Of a DNA stretch of 11,896 bases, positions 1-6,593 are shown piece after piece. The notes under the pieces were generated by a model. That model was not told where the DNA came from, did no database searches, and saw only the letters and a list, made by a program, of their open reading frames with translations. A program made the position numbers and the translations under genes. The stretch covers positions 1 through 11,896 of the forward strand of contig JBFMAE010000272.1 in the NCBI GenBank assembly GCA_040756085.1, given 5' to 3'. Within the stretch, counting starts at the first letter, position 1. Every line of letters starts with the position of its first letter. Origin of the DNA: JBFMAE01 sp040756085 (lineage in GTDB: Bacteria > Desulfobacterota > BSN033 > UBA1163).

Positions 1-54
1 GATTCGGAATTGATGAAGATTGATAAGCCTGTAAAAGTAGGGTCAGAATCGTGA
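1..54 (+). CDS. 3' end of a gene upstream of the ABC permease (partial)
   Basis: Frame 1 is open from the window edge for 17 codons (ending ...KPVKVGSES) and stops with TGA at 52-54. That stop overlaps the GTG start of the permease at 51-53 in a GTGA arrangement typical of translational coupling. By position, the gene is most likely the ATP-binding subunit of the same ABC exporter. This is inferred from context only: the visible residues carry no diagnostic motif. Confidence 0.5.
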   Translation, partial: DSELMKIDKPVKVGSES

Positions 55-791
55 AAGAAGAAATCAAAAAGTATTATTTCATTGCTAAGAAGGATATGGG
101 AGCTTACTATTTGAAACCGCCTCTGATCAGTTGGGGATTAATGCTTCCCATCGTCTTTGTCTTTGCCTTCTATTTCAGAAATCCGACGGGAATTAAAGAG
201 GTTGTCCCAGGATTGATTGGCCTAACACTTCTTTTTTCATGCACCTCTATGGCTGCCATTGTGATCACATTTGAGAAAAGAATAGGTGCCCTGGAAAGGC
301 TCCTCCTGGCCCCATTGAATTTTAGAACTATCCTTTTAGGTAAAACTCTCGGGAGTACCCTATTTGGGCTGATGGTGGCCGTTTTCATCACCTTAATCTT
401 GATTCCACTCATGGGGCTTTCCGTAAAACACTTCTGGGCATTTGTTCTTATCTTCATCTTTTCCGGCCTTGCCTTCTCCCTTCTTGGAATCCTGATATCG
501 GTAGGTGTCAAGGAGGTCTTTGAGGCAATGACCATGTCCAATTTCTTTCGATTTCCCATGATCTTTCTCTGTGGGGTTTTCTTTCCGGTTCCCTCTATGC
601 CATTCCCTCTTCCCGTCCTTTCCTATCTTCTTCCGTTGACCTATACAGTGGACGGGCTAAAGCATTGTTTGTTGGAAGATAAAGGGTCCATACCTTTGTT
701 TTTAAATATATTGATTCTTATTGGATTTGTTATTTTGATCTATGCCCTTTCGCTCTTCATTTTCAGGAGAAGGATACGCCAAGAATTCTGA
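51..791 (+). CDS. ABC-2 type transporter permease
   Basis: This is a 246-residue inner-membrane protein, a usual length for an ABC-2 family permease (exporters of drugs, polysaccharides and similar substrates). Six hydrophobic segments can be placed at about residues 25-42, 53-73, 97-120, 128-151, 165-181 and 217-238. The cytoplasmic loop EKRIGALERLLLAPL (75-89) is the characteristic motif after the second helix, and the hydrophobic run ending GVFFPVPSMP is typical near helix 5. The C-terminus is basic (RRRIRQ). The GTG start overlaps the stop of the upstream gene (GTGA), so the two are probably coupled, with the upstream gene supplying the ATPase. The exported substrate cannot be read from the sequence. 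The gene runs convergently towards traG, whose reading frame ends 54 bp beyond its stop. Family assignment is secure; the substrate is unknown. Confidence 0.85.
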   Translation: MKEEIKKYYFIAKKDMGAYYLKPPLISWGLMLPIVFVFAFYFRNPTGIKEVVPGLIGLTLLFSCTSMAAIVITFEKRIGALERLLLAPLNFRTILLGKTLGSTLFGLMVAVFITLILIPLMGLSVKHFWAFVLIFIFSGLAFSLLGILISVGVKEVFEAMTMSNFFRFPMIFLCGVFFPVPSMPFPLPVLSYLLPLTYTVDGLKHCLLEDKGSIPLFLNILILIGFVILIYALSLFIFRRRIRQEF

Positions 792-793
792 AA

Positions 794-798
794 GGAGG
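794..798 (+). promoter_or_regulatory. Very strong ribosome binding site
   Basis: GGAGG, within AAAGGAGGTGA (791-801), is nearly the full anti-Shine-Dalgarno complement. It lies 8 nt before the ATG at 807-809 and starts right at the permease stop. A site this good suggests that a real, well-translated gene starts here, or did before the locus was rearranged. Confidence 0.7.
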
Positions 799-806
799 TG
801 AACTCG

Positions 807-863
807 ATGTGCCAGAGTAAATCCAGTTGTATTCATCCCGAGCAGTTACAAATTAGTCCATAA
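807..863 (+). CDS. 18-codon ORF, probable truncated start of a lost host gene
   Basis: The ATG at 807 is preceded by an excellent ribosome binding site and encodes MCQSKSSCIHPEQLQISP before TAA at 861-863. It lies 15 nt after the permease stop, as expected for a third gene of the same operon. The first 13 residues (Met, Cys at 2 and 8, HPEQ) look like the start of a small Cys-rich protein. From memory, short proteins beginning with a Cys...Cys-x-HPE pattern occur in Desulfobacterota-type genomes, but this was not checked. From about codon 13 onward the ORF lies inside the 3' end of traG on the other strand and ends quickly. It may be a gene remnant cut at a recombination junction; a genuine tiny peptide is the alternative. 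Confidence 0.4.
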   Translation: MCQSKSSCIHPEQLQISP

Positions 864-3800
864 TTGTCCAGACATCAGCTCTCTAATCCCTCCTTCCCTC
901 CCTTTGCAAAAGGGAGGAACTTCCCCTCTTTGGCAAAGAGGGGTCAGGGGAGATTTTCCAAAATATGTCTTTTCAATAATGGACTTATTAGTAAGCTTAT
1001 CAAGAAGTGAATCCTGAGCCTTCCTTATATCTCTGTAAATCCGGTTGTAATTCTCCTGCTCTCTATTTTCACCCGAAATGCTGGCAGATGCGCTTCCAGA
1101 AATTCCAAGAATTTTCCAGAAACTTATACCTCCTTCTATTCCTCCCCCCGCCCGGTAATTAGCCCCTGAAATCAGCATTCCCACCTTTGATAGCCTCTCT
1201 GCCTGAGCCTGGGCAAACTTAACAGCCTGCTCCTGCATTTCCTGGAACTTCTGTGCATTGGTTTGGGCCATCAAAACCCTCTGACCTATCGTTTCATCCC
1301 CTGCAATAGCTGAACTCCACATCGAACTTGGTGAGGTAACTGGACCCCGCTCAAAGATTGAACGCCTCTCATCATGAGCTGTGGAGATGACTCCGGCCTG
1401 AGTGGTGCTCAGAGCCACAGTCCTCTTTTCCCAGCCTGTCTGGGTCCTTGAGTAATCCTCTACCACATTACTTCCGCCCCTTCTGAGAGCAAAGGATACA
1501 AGTTGTCCACTATTCGGGTCAAACATTGCAGATTCAAGAGAGACCTGCCTTCCTTTTCCTATGTCTCTTGCAAGAGATCGGGCAACCTCGTCTGCCCCTG
1601 ATTGCCTAAGAAGCCCGGCAAAGACCCTTGCATTGAAGATCCTAGGCTGATCAAGCCCAATAACACCTCTCCCGGAAATAAGATTCAAGTGCTGGGCCTC
1701 ACGACCCGACCACTCCTGAATTCCCCTGATAGACCTTGTGAGATCAAGGGCTTCTCTTTCAGCACCAGCCTCGCCTCTTGCAAGGCTCACTTTCTCCACC
1801 TGACCTTCTGGGCCGAAAGTCCAGGCCATCGTGACACGATCTCCTACATTAAATCTCGTCCCCAAACCCTGTTGGCTTGCCATCTGATTCAATCTATCCA
1901 CAACACCCTGATCCTGGAGCGTCCATCTTTCCTCGGCATGACGGGCAAGATGACCTTTATACATTCCCAGAAAATCTTCTCTACTGCCTGCGTAGCCAGC
2001 CCACCTTGAAATCTGATAAGCCTGCTCGGCCCTTGCCACTTCGCCCAAAAACCTTTGAGTCTCTGCAAGCTCAAGACCATTTCGTCCCACAACCCCGAGG
2101 GCATTCTTCAGCCCAAGAGTCTCCGCAAGCTCACGGGTTCCCATGAGACCCCCCACCTGACGGGCTGCCTCCCCAATGGAAACTCCCATCCTGTTAGCAT
2201 AATCCCCGAGAACCGTCCCCGCCCTTGTAAAATCCCTTGCTGAAATTGCACTCTGAAAGCCTTCGATTCCACCATGCTGATCTGCTATGGCCTTGAAGGT
2301 CTCTGCTTCTGCAATCATCCTTTTCTCTCCAATCCCTGCCACTTCCAATGCTCTTTTAAGATTACCTCCATAGGTCTCTCCCCTTCCAATCTGCTTTGCT
2401 GTATCTATGGCCTGACCCACTCCCATTCTCTCAATGAGAGAGGTTATGTTTCCTCCGGATGCCCCCTTTAAAACCTGTCTTATTGCCTCGGCATGGGTTA
2501 ACCCCTGAATCATATGGGCCTGACTTCCAATAAGCGTAGTATCCATAAACCTGTGTCTGCCCATATCTTGTCCGCCTATATGGACATTTGCCGCACCCCC
2601 GACCTCTCCTCCAACCTGATGGGCAGTTTGCTGTCCTCCGCTCCCTGAACTAATCGCAGTGAGGGCATGGGTTACTGCATACTCCCCACCCTTCAGGAGT
2701 CCCCAGGCAAGAGCCGGAACCGACCAGCTAAAGGAACCAATATAGCCTAAAATCAGATTGGCATGAGACCTTACTGATTCAACCGTCGCGAAGCTTATTC
2801 CATAGAAACCCGAATCCATCTGGGGGTTGTAGAGGACATCATTTATAACCCTGGCAAACTGCCAGTCCGAAAAGGCATTGAGAAGAACATAGAAGGGAAC
2901 CCACATCTGAAGCCAGAAGTTTATCTTGACAAATGTGATAAATGCACCAAGACCGGTAATTGCAACAAAGACCGGCAAAAATACGGAGGCCCCATAAACC
3001 ATGGCCTCAATAAGCATCCTCATGGTTTGAACTATCTTGTTAAAGAGCCTCCCCGCCTCAATCCAGCCGGAACCTGTCTTCTGCTCGGTAAGCATATCCT
3101 TGATGTAGTAATCGCCATTTCGAGCAGCATAGGAGATTAACGCATAACGGATACCATTTAGAACCGCAAGCTGCTTGATCTGATCCTGAAACGTTCCTAT
3201 TGAACCGGGAAAGTACCTCTCAAAGAGTTCCTGGATCGTTACGAGGTATCCCTCATCTTCGGGATTCCCCCCGAGAAGCTTGTAGTTTACCTGCTTAAGC
3301 CACCCAGAAAAAATGCTATTCCAGTAGTAATTAATCTGGCCCGGAGCAGTTGCACAGGTGAGGGGATTGGTGTCATCAAAATTGACATTAAAGTATGTAT
3401 TTGGATCCCGAAACGGTCCTCCCAGGTTCGGAAGATCCTCAAGAAGATTTGGGGATTGATGAAGGTATCTTAGACCGATAGCCTCCGTTGAGTTTGACCC
3501 TGAGATATAGGCAAAGTTCGGAAATACACACCTCTCAAAATACTCTCCCAGAACCATGCTGATCGAAACATTGTTTGACCCTCCATACTCTACAGGAGCA
3601 TCCGGAGGTTCCAGGTCAAGAATTTCATTGAGGTACTTTGCACCAATAGCAACACCATTCTTTCTGAAACGGACCGCATCAACAGGAACAACCACCTCCT
3701 CAACTTCTTTTCCGACAACATCCCCTACCATCGAGGAGACATAGGCGATAAAGGCATTAACCATGGGAACATCCGTAACGATCTGGCTTTGGGAAGGATC

Positions 3801-4097
3801 AGACCGGTCGACAATCGCTATGTTTGCCTTTGGAATCATCAGCCCATAGACTGTAAGGGCAGCAATTATGCCAGTCTTTATAAGGGCAAGGAAACTTTCG
3901 GCACCATGAGCGGTGTAACCTCCTCCCCTGCTACCAAAGAATCCCATGATAGGAGAAAGGACACCCATGATCAGCCCGACGATAAGCAGAATCTTTATAA
4001 GGGAGTTTAAGTGCCCACCCTCGATGAGCATCTTCACTCCGTTAAAGATGGAGGCAAGAAAATCCCCTGAACCGTAGGTGTAGATCTCATAGGTCAC
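846..4097 (-). CDS. traG: Conjugal transfer mating-pair stabilisation protein TraG
   Basis: At 1083 residues it is longer than TraG of the F plasmid (about 940). In F, TraG is an inner-membrane protein whose N-terminal half acts in pilus assembly and whose large C-terminal part acts in mating-pair stabilisation and entry exclusion. Here the N-terminal half has hydrophobic segments at about 34-54, 67-88, 366-390, 393-410 and 447-470, with a large exported loop at 90-355. After the membrane domain comes a Gly-rich stretch with GGAANVHIGGQDMGRHRF, like the repeats in other TraG proteins, then a long hydrophilic region and a second Gly/Ser-rich stretch (IEGGISFWKILGISGSASAS). The GTG start at 4097 lies 2 nt after the traH stop, with AGAGGG just upstream. 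The last residues, from about 1048, are encoded by a palindromic repeat and the sequence beyond it, so the native C-terminus has probably been replaced or extended. Nothing resembling traS, traT or traD follows. Confidence 0.88.
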   Translation of the reverse strand: MTYEIYTYGSGDFLASIFNGVKMLIEGGHLNSLIKILLIVGLIMGVLSPIMGFFGSRGGGYTAHGAESFLALIKTGIIAALTVYGLMIPKANIAIVDRSDPSQSQIVTDVPMVNAFIAYVSSMVGDVVGKEVEEVVVPVDAVRFRKNGVAIGAKYLNEILDLEPPDAPVEYGGSNNVSISMVLGEYFERCVFPNFAYISGSNSTEAIGLRYLHQSPNLLEDLPNLGGPFRDPNTYFNVNFDDTNPLTCATAPGQINYYWNSIFSGWLKQVNYKLLGGNPEDEGYLVTIQELFERYFPGSIGTFQDQIKQLAVLNGIRYALISYAARNGDYYIKDMLTEQKTGSGWIEAGRLFNKIVQTMRMLIEAMVYGASVFLPVFVAITGLGAFITFVKINFWLQMWVPFYVLLNAFSDWQFARVINDVLYNPQMDSGFYGISFATVESVRSHANLILGYIGSFSWSVPALAWGLLKGGEYAVTHALTAISSGSGGQQTAHQVGGEVGGAANVHIGGQDMGRHRFMDTTLIGSQAHMIQGLTHAEAIRQVLKGASGGNITSLIERMGVGQAIDTAKQIGRGETYGGNLKRALEVAGIGEKRMIAEAETFKAIADQHGGIEGFQSAISARDFTRAGTVLGDYANRMGVSIGEAARQVGGLMGTRELAETLGLKNALGVVGRNGLELAETQRFLGEVARAEQAYQISRWAGYAGSREDFLGMYKGHLARHAEERWTLQDQGVVDRLNQMASQQGLGTRFNVGDRVTMAWTFGPEGQVEKVSLARGEAGAEREALDLTRSIRGIQEWSGREAQHLNLISGRGVIGLDQPRIFNARVFAGLLRQSGADEVARSLARDIGKGRQVSLESAMFDPNSGQLVSFALRRGGSNVVEDYSRTQTGWEKRTVALSTTQAGVISTAHDERRSIFERGPVTSPSSMWSSAIAGDETIGQRVLMAQTNAQKFQEMQEQAVKFAQAQAERLSKVGMLISGANYRAGGGIEGGISFWKILGISGSASASISGENREQENYNRIYRDIRKAQDSLLDKLTNKSIIEKTYFGKSPLTPLCQRGEVPPFCKGREGGIRELMSGQLWTNL
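885..955. repeat. Double-hairpin palindromic repeat (REP/MITE-like) inside the traG 3' end
   Basis: Two perfect short hairpins stand side by side. The first has 9-bp arms CCTCCCTTT (897-905) and AAAGGGAGG (909-917) with a 3-nt loop; the second has arms CCCCTCTTT (923-931) and AAAGAGGGG (935-943) with a 3-nt loop. They are enclosed by an imperfect outer inverted repeat, AATCCCTCC (885-893) against GGGGAGATT (947-955), giving a cruciform-like element of about 71 bp. Pyrimidine-rich double hairpins of this style are common dispersed repeats in several bacterial phyla, and read in one frame they give the familiar string SPLTPLCQRGE...PPF...KG. Here that frame is the traG frame. No transposase is present, so if mobile the element would be non-autonomous. 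A role as a transcript 3'-end stabiliser is also possible. Confidence 0.75.
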
Positions 4098-4099
4098 TT

Positions 4100-5476
4100 T
4101 TACCCTCTTTTCGCTTTAACAACCTTTGAAATCGAGGGAGAAGCCTTTTCCGAAACCTGTTTTAAGAAGAACGAAGTAAGTTCAAATGTCCTCATCTGGG
4201 CTTCAAAGAACTTTAATTCCCTCGTAAGCTCATTGTGAATATCTGCCTTTACAGAATCGATACGGTCAAGGAGCTTGTCTCGTTCAATGACCGACTGCTT
4301 TCCCACATTGCTCTCAATCGTATGGATATACCTCTTTACAGTCGCATAGGCCATTGAGAGGGCTGCTATATCCGAGGTCATCTCAATCGCAGTGCTTAAA
4401 AGCCCAGGGGTCGTCCTTGTGATCTCAATTAACCTTCTTACGGGAATAACAGAGGCATCTATAAACTGCTTTTCTTCATCGGAGAGGGAAGCATGGTTAA
4501 GAAGCTTCTGGGCAATCTGCGTTATCGACTCCGTTACCTTCTGTTTGTAGCCAGGGTAGATAGAGCCCTGAACAAATTCGACCTCTGGCTTTGTCTCATC
4601 GGATACTGTCTTGTTTCTTATTAATTGGACATTTTGATTACCATGGAGAAAGTCCCTTAGTGTAATTGTGCTTCCCGTGTATTCGCAGATAGGCTCTCCT
4701 TTGTCGCCCATCTTACAGACAAAGGTCCCAACAAGGGATTGAACAATCTCTTTCTCCTCATCTGTAAGACCCGTAGACCTCAGGGCATCCCATACCGCAT
4801 TCCCGTAGATCCTTGTCCTTGGAACCGTATTCTGAGAAATAGCTTCTCTTTTTAGCTCCACAAGCTTACTTAGTGTTTTATTTCCATCATTACATTCCTG
4901 CTGGGCAGTATCGGGGTCTTCCCCTTCCTCGATAAGCCTTTGCTCACAGGCGTTGATGGAGGATTCAGCAATTGAACCAGCCACCCAGTCAACAAGTGAT
5001 TTTGCAGCCTGGCAGCTATCTGTCATCATTTTCTGCCAGCTCTGAATACGGTTAAGAAGACTCTTTAACTGCTCAAGACAGGTCGGGCAAACCGCCTCAA
5101 GCCCGATCTGAAAGGCATAGCCAAGGGCATTCTGCCCTATAGATCGAAGCATATTCACAAATTGATCCTTATTAATAAAGTTTATCCCCCCGAAGTAAAG
5201 ATCAAGACCCCCACAACCTGCACGAATACGGGGAGGATTGATGGAGAAAAGCTGAATGGGTTCATAACCGGCCCTGACGTTGAGAGAACCCCCTGTGATA
5301 AAACCCCTTGTCTGGGCCATATAGGCACCGGGGTCATTGGTCGTTGCCTTAAACCCCCACTTCCTGAACATTTCCTCTATATCGTCGGATATGGATGCAT
5401 TTGAAATTCTTACAGGGAAGGTAAGGCTAAGGATGAGTAAAATTATCATAATAACTCGTATCGATCTCGATAGCAT
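4100..5476 (-). CDS. traH: Conjugal transfer pilus assembly protein TraH
   Basis: The 458-residue precursor matches the size of F TraH. A signal peptide covers about residues 1-28 (hydrophobic core VIMIILLILSLTF, likely cleavage after SNA). The mature N-terminal half carries family-typical elements: GGSLNVRAG, the PPRIRAGCGGLDLYFGG block with its conserved Cys, an aromatic-rich NALGYAFQIGLEAVCPTC segment with a CPTC pair, and a later SCQAA. The C-terminal ~150 residues are helical and probably coiled-coil. TraH is a periplasmic/outer-membrane-associated factor for F-pilus assembly, acting with TraF, TraW, TraU and TrbI, and its cysteines are thought to form disulfides. The ATG at 5476 is preceded by AAGGAGG and overlaps the end of traF by 50 nt. 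The traG start follows its stop by 2 nt. Confidence 0.93.
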   Translation of the reverse strand: MLSRSIRVIMIILLILSLTFPVRISNASISDDIEEMFRKWGFKATTNDPGAYMAQTRGFITGGSLNVRAGYEPIQLFSINPPRIRAGCGGLDLYFGGINFINKDQFVNMLRSIGQNALGYAFQIGLEAVCPTCLEQLKSLLNRIQSWQKMMTDSCQAAKSLVDWVAGSIAESSINACEQRLIEEGEDPDTAQQECNDGNKTLSKLVELKREAISQNTVPRTRIYGNAVWDALRSTGLTDEEKEIVQSLVGTFVCKMGDKGEPICEYTGSTITLRDFLHGNQNVQLIRNKTVSDETKPEVEFVQGSIYPGYKQKVTESITQIAQKLLNHASLSDEEKQFIDASVIPVRRLIEITRTTPGLLSTAIEMTSDIAALSMAYATVKRYIHTIESNVGKQSVIERDKLLDRIDSVKADIHNELTRELKFFEAQMRTFELTSFFLKQVSEKASPSISKVVKAKRG

Positions 5477-6221
5477 ACCAGATCAACCTCCTTTTGAGTT
5501 CACTGGCTGTAACCAGGCCAGATGAAATCCTTTCAAACCTGTCGGGAGGAAAGGCCAAAAAGATTGAAGGAACCATATTTACCCCAAGCCTTTGAGAGAT
5601 TCCATTATCCATTACGGTATCGGGAAACTCAACAAAGACAGAACCATCAAGGGATACAGGTTTAATTACAAAATAAGGGTTCTCAATCATAAACCTCTTA
5701 AGATGATAGGCCTGCCTCTCACAATAAGGACAGGAACTTTCATAAAAAAAGAAAAGTCCTGCCTTTTTCGAAAGGCCATAGAGAATTTCCCTCTCCCTTT
5801 CTTTAAGGGCATCGAAATAGAGGTCTTTGTCCACATCCGATACGGGAGTAGGTCCCTCAAGCTCCGGATACATCATCAGGGCCTTCTGCCAGGCAAGGGA
5901 GAAATTCTCCGAGAGCTTCATCATCAGATGGTTATACTCCATGTAAGCCTTTACACTTTCTATGGTCGGCTCCTCCATCGCACGGGATAGGAGCCCTTCT
6001 CCCCACTTTTTCATCCTCTCGGTAAAGAGAGACTCAGGCTGAGAAGAAGGTATCTCAAGCCTTACCTCAGTCTTTTTCTCTTCTTCTTTGGGAGGGTCTT
6101 TGTAGAAGAACCAGCCCTCATCTCCCCTTTCCCACCAGAATGGACCTGAGTATGCAAGGGGAGTAAGTGCTAAAAAAAGAAGGAGACTAATGAGTGCTTT
6201 TAATCTTGGCTTCGACATCAT
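5427..6221 (-). CDS. traF: Conjugal transfer protein TraF, thioredoxin fold with CPYC active site
   Basis: This is a 264-residue periplasmic protein with a signal peptide (about 1-25, likely cleavage after AYS) followed by the GPFWWERGDEGWFFYKDPP segment characteristic of F-type TraF. The C-terminal half is a thioredoxin-like domain: strand AGLFFFYESS, then CPYC at 164-167, and the family cis-proline in NMVPSIF (Pro218). F plasmid TraF has the thioredoxin-like fold but lacks the CXXC pair, and F relies on the separate protein TrbB; other F-like systems keep CXXC in TraF. Here the pair is present and no trbB lies between traN and traG, so this protein may catalyse or proofread disulfides in Cys-rich TraN, TraU and TraH. 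The start ATG-ATG at 6221 has AAGGA 8 nt upstream and overlaps trbI by 35 nt. Identity is well supported; redox activity is inferred. Confidence 0.9.
   Translation of the reverse strand: MMSKPRLKALISLLLFLALTPLAYSGPFWWERGDEGWFFYKDPPKEEEKKTEVRLEIPSSQPESLFTERMKKWGEGLLSRAMEEPTIESVKAYMEYNHLMMKLSENFSLAWQKALMMYPELEGPTPVSDVDKDLYFDALKEREREILYGLSKKAGLFFFYESSCPYCERQAYHLKRFMIENPYFVIKPVSLDGSVFVEFPDTVMDNGISQRLGVNMVPSIFLAFPPDRFERISSGLVTASELKRRLIWYAIEIDTSYYDNFTHP
5487..5493 (-). promoter_or_regulatory. Ribosome binding site of traH, inside traF
   Basis: On the minus strand AAGGAGG lies 10 nt upstream of the traH ATG and within the traF coding sequence. It fixes the traH start at 5476 and gives traH its own initiation despite the 50-nt gene overlap. 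Confidence 0.7.
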
Positions 6222-6564
6222 TGGTAATATCCTTCGCCTCGGAAATGACCGAATCCCTTACGAGAACAATCCTTCCCCTTGACTCTTCCTCAACGATCCG
6301 ATTCAGACGATCTGTGAAGAATGAGATCTCCCTCTCCATATCCTCCTTCATCCGGGGATTAGCCTCTCTGTCACGGTATTTTTCGACAAATTCCTTCTTC
6401 TTCGCCTCGATGATCTTTACAACATCGAGAACAACTATCTCTTTATTGTCAGACCTGCTAAAATACCACCCGCTTGCCATTCCGGAAATGATAGAAACAG
6501 CCAGGGAAAAGACAAGAGTATAAAGAATAAACCACCGGCTATATTCCGTTTTGCTTTCTGCCAT
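6187..6564 (-). CDS. trbI: TrbI-like F-type conjugation protein
   Basis: The product is 125 residues from this start (F TrbI is 128). It has one N-terminal inner-membrane helix at about 11-34, with the rest predicted periplasmic and strongly helical/charged. The pattern is that of TrbI_F: a short strand EIVVLDVVKI just after the membrane, a coiled helix with many Lys/Glu, then RIVLVRDSVISEAKDITNDV near the C-terminus, matching the family's LV..AV...DIT signature. In F, TrbI is an accessory inner-membrane protein affecting pilus retraction/outgrowth and interacting with TraH-group proteins. The open frame extends upstream to a TTG at 6597 that overlaps the traN stop. The ATG at 6564 is preferred because GGAGGAG lies 7 nt ahead and the length fits the family. 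The position between traN and traF differs from F, where trbI sits near traW. Confidence 0.75.
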   Translation of the reverse strand: MAESKTEYSRWFILYTLVFSLAVSIISGMASGWYFSRSDNKEIVVLDVVKIIEAKKKEFVEKYRDREANPRMKEDMEREISFFTDRLNRIVEEESRGRIVLVRDSVISEAKDITNDVEAKIKSTH

Positions 6565-6571
6565 TATTCTA

Positions 6572-6578
6572 CTCCTCC
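6572..6578 (-). promoter_or_regulatory. Ribosome binding site of trbI
   Basis: GGAGGAG on the minus strand, 7 nt before the ATG at 6562-6564. It decides the start in favour of this ATG over the in-frame TTG 11 codons upstream. Confidence 0.75.
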
Positions 6579-6593
6579 AGTAAGGTATTACTT

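Noticed and set aside
170..559. 129-aa minus-strand open frame inside the ABC permease
   Set aside because: The opposite strand encodes a membrane protein with clear ABC-2 motifs; this frame is highly basic and uninformative.
885..955. Palindromes at the traG 3' end as a rho-independent terminator
   Set aside because: Reading in the traG direction, neither hairpin is followed by a T run, and the coding frame continues past them to a stop at 846; a repeat element explains the paired hairpins and outer repeat better.
1602..2009. 135-aa plus-strand open frame opposite traG
   Set aside because: Antisense to the traG C-terminal region, with Pro/His/Ser-rich shadow composition and no family resemblance.
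5592..5990. 132-aa plus-strand open frame opposite traF
   Set aside because: Antisense to the TraF thioredoxin domain, which is clearly the real gene.
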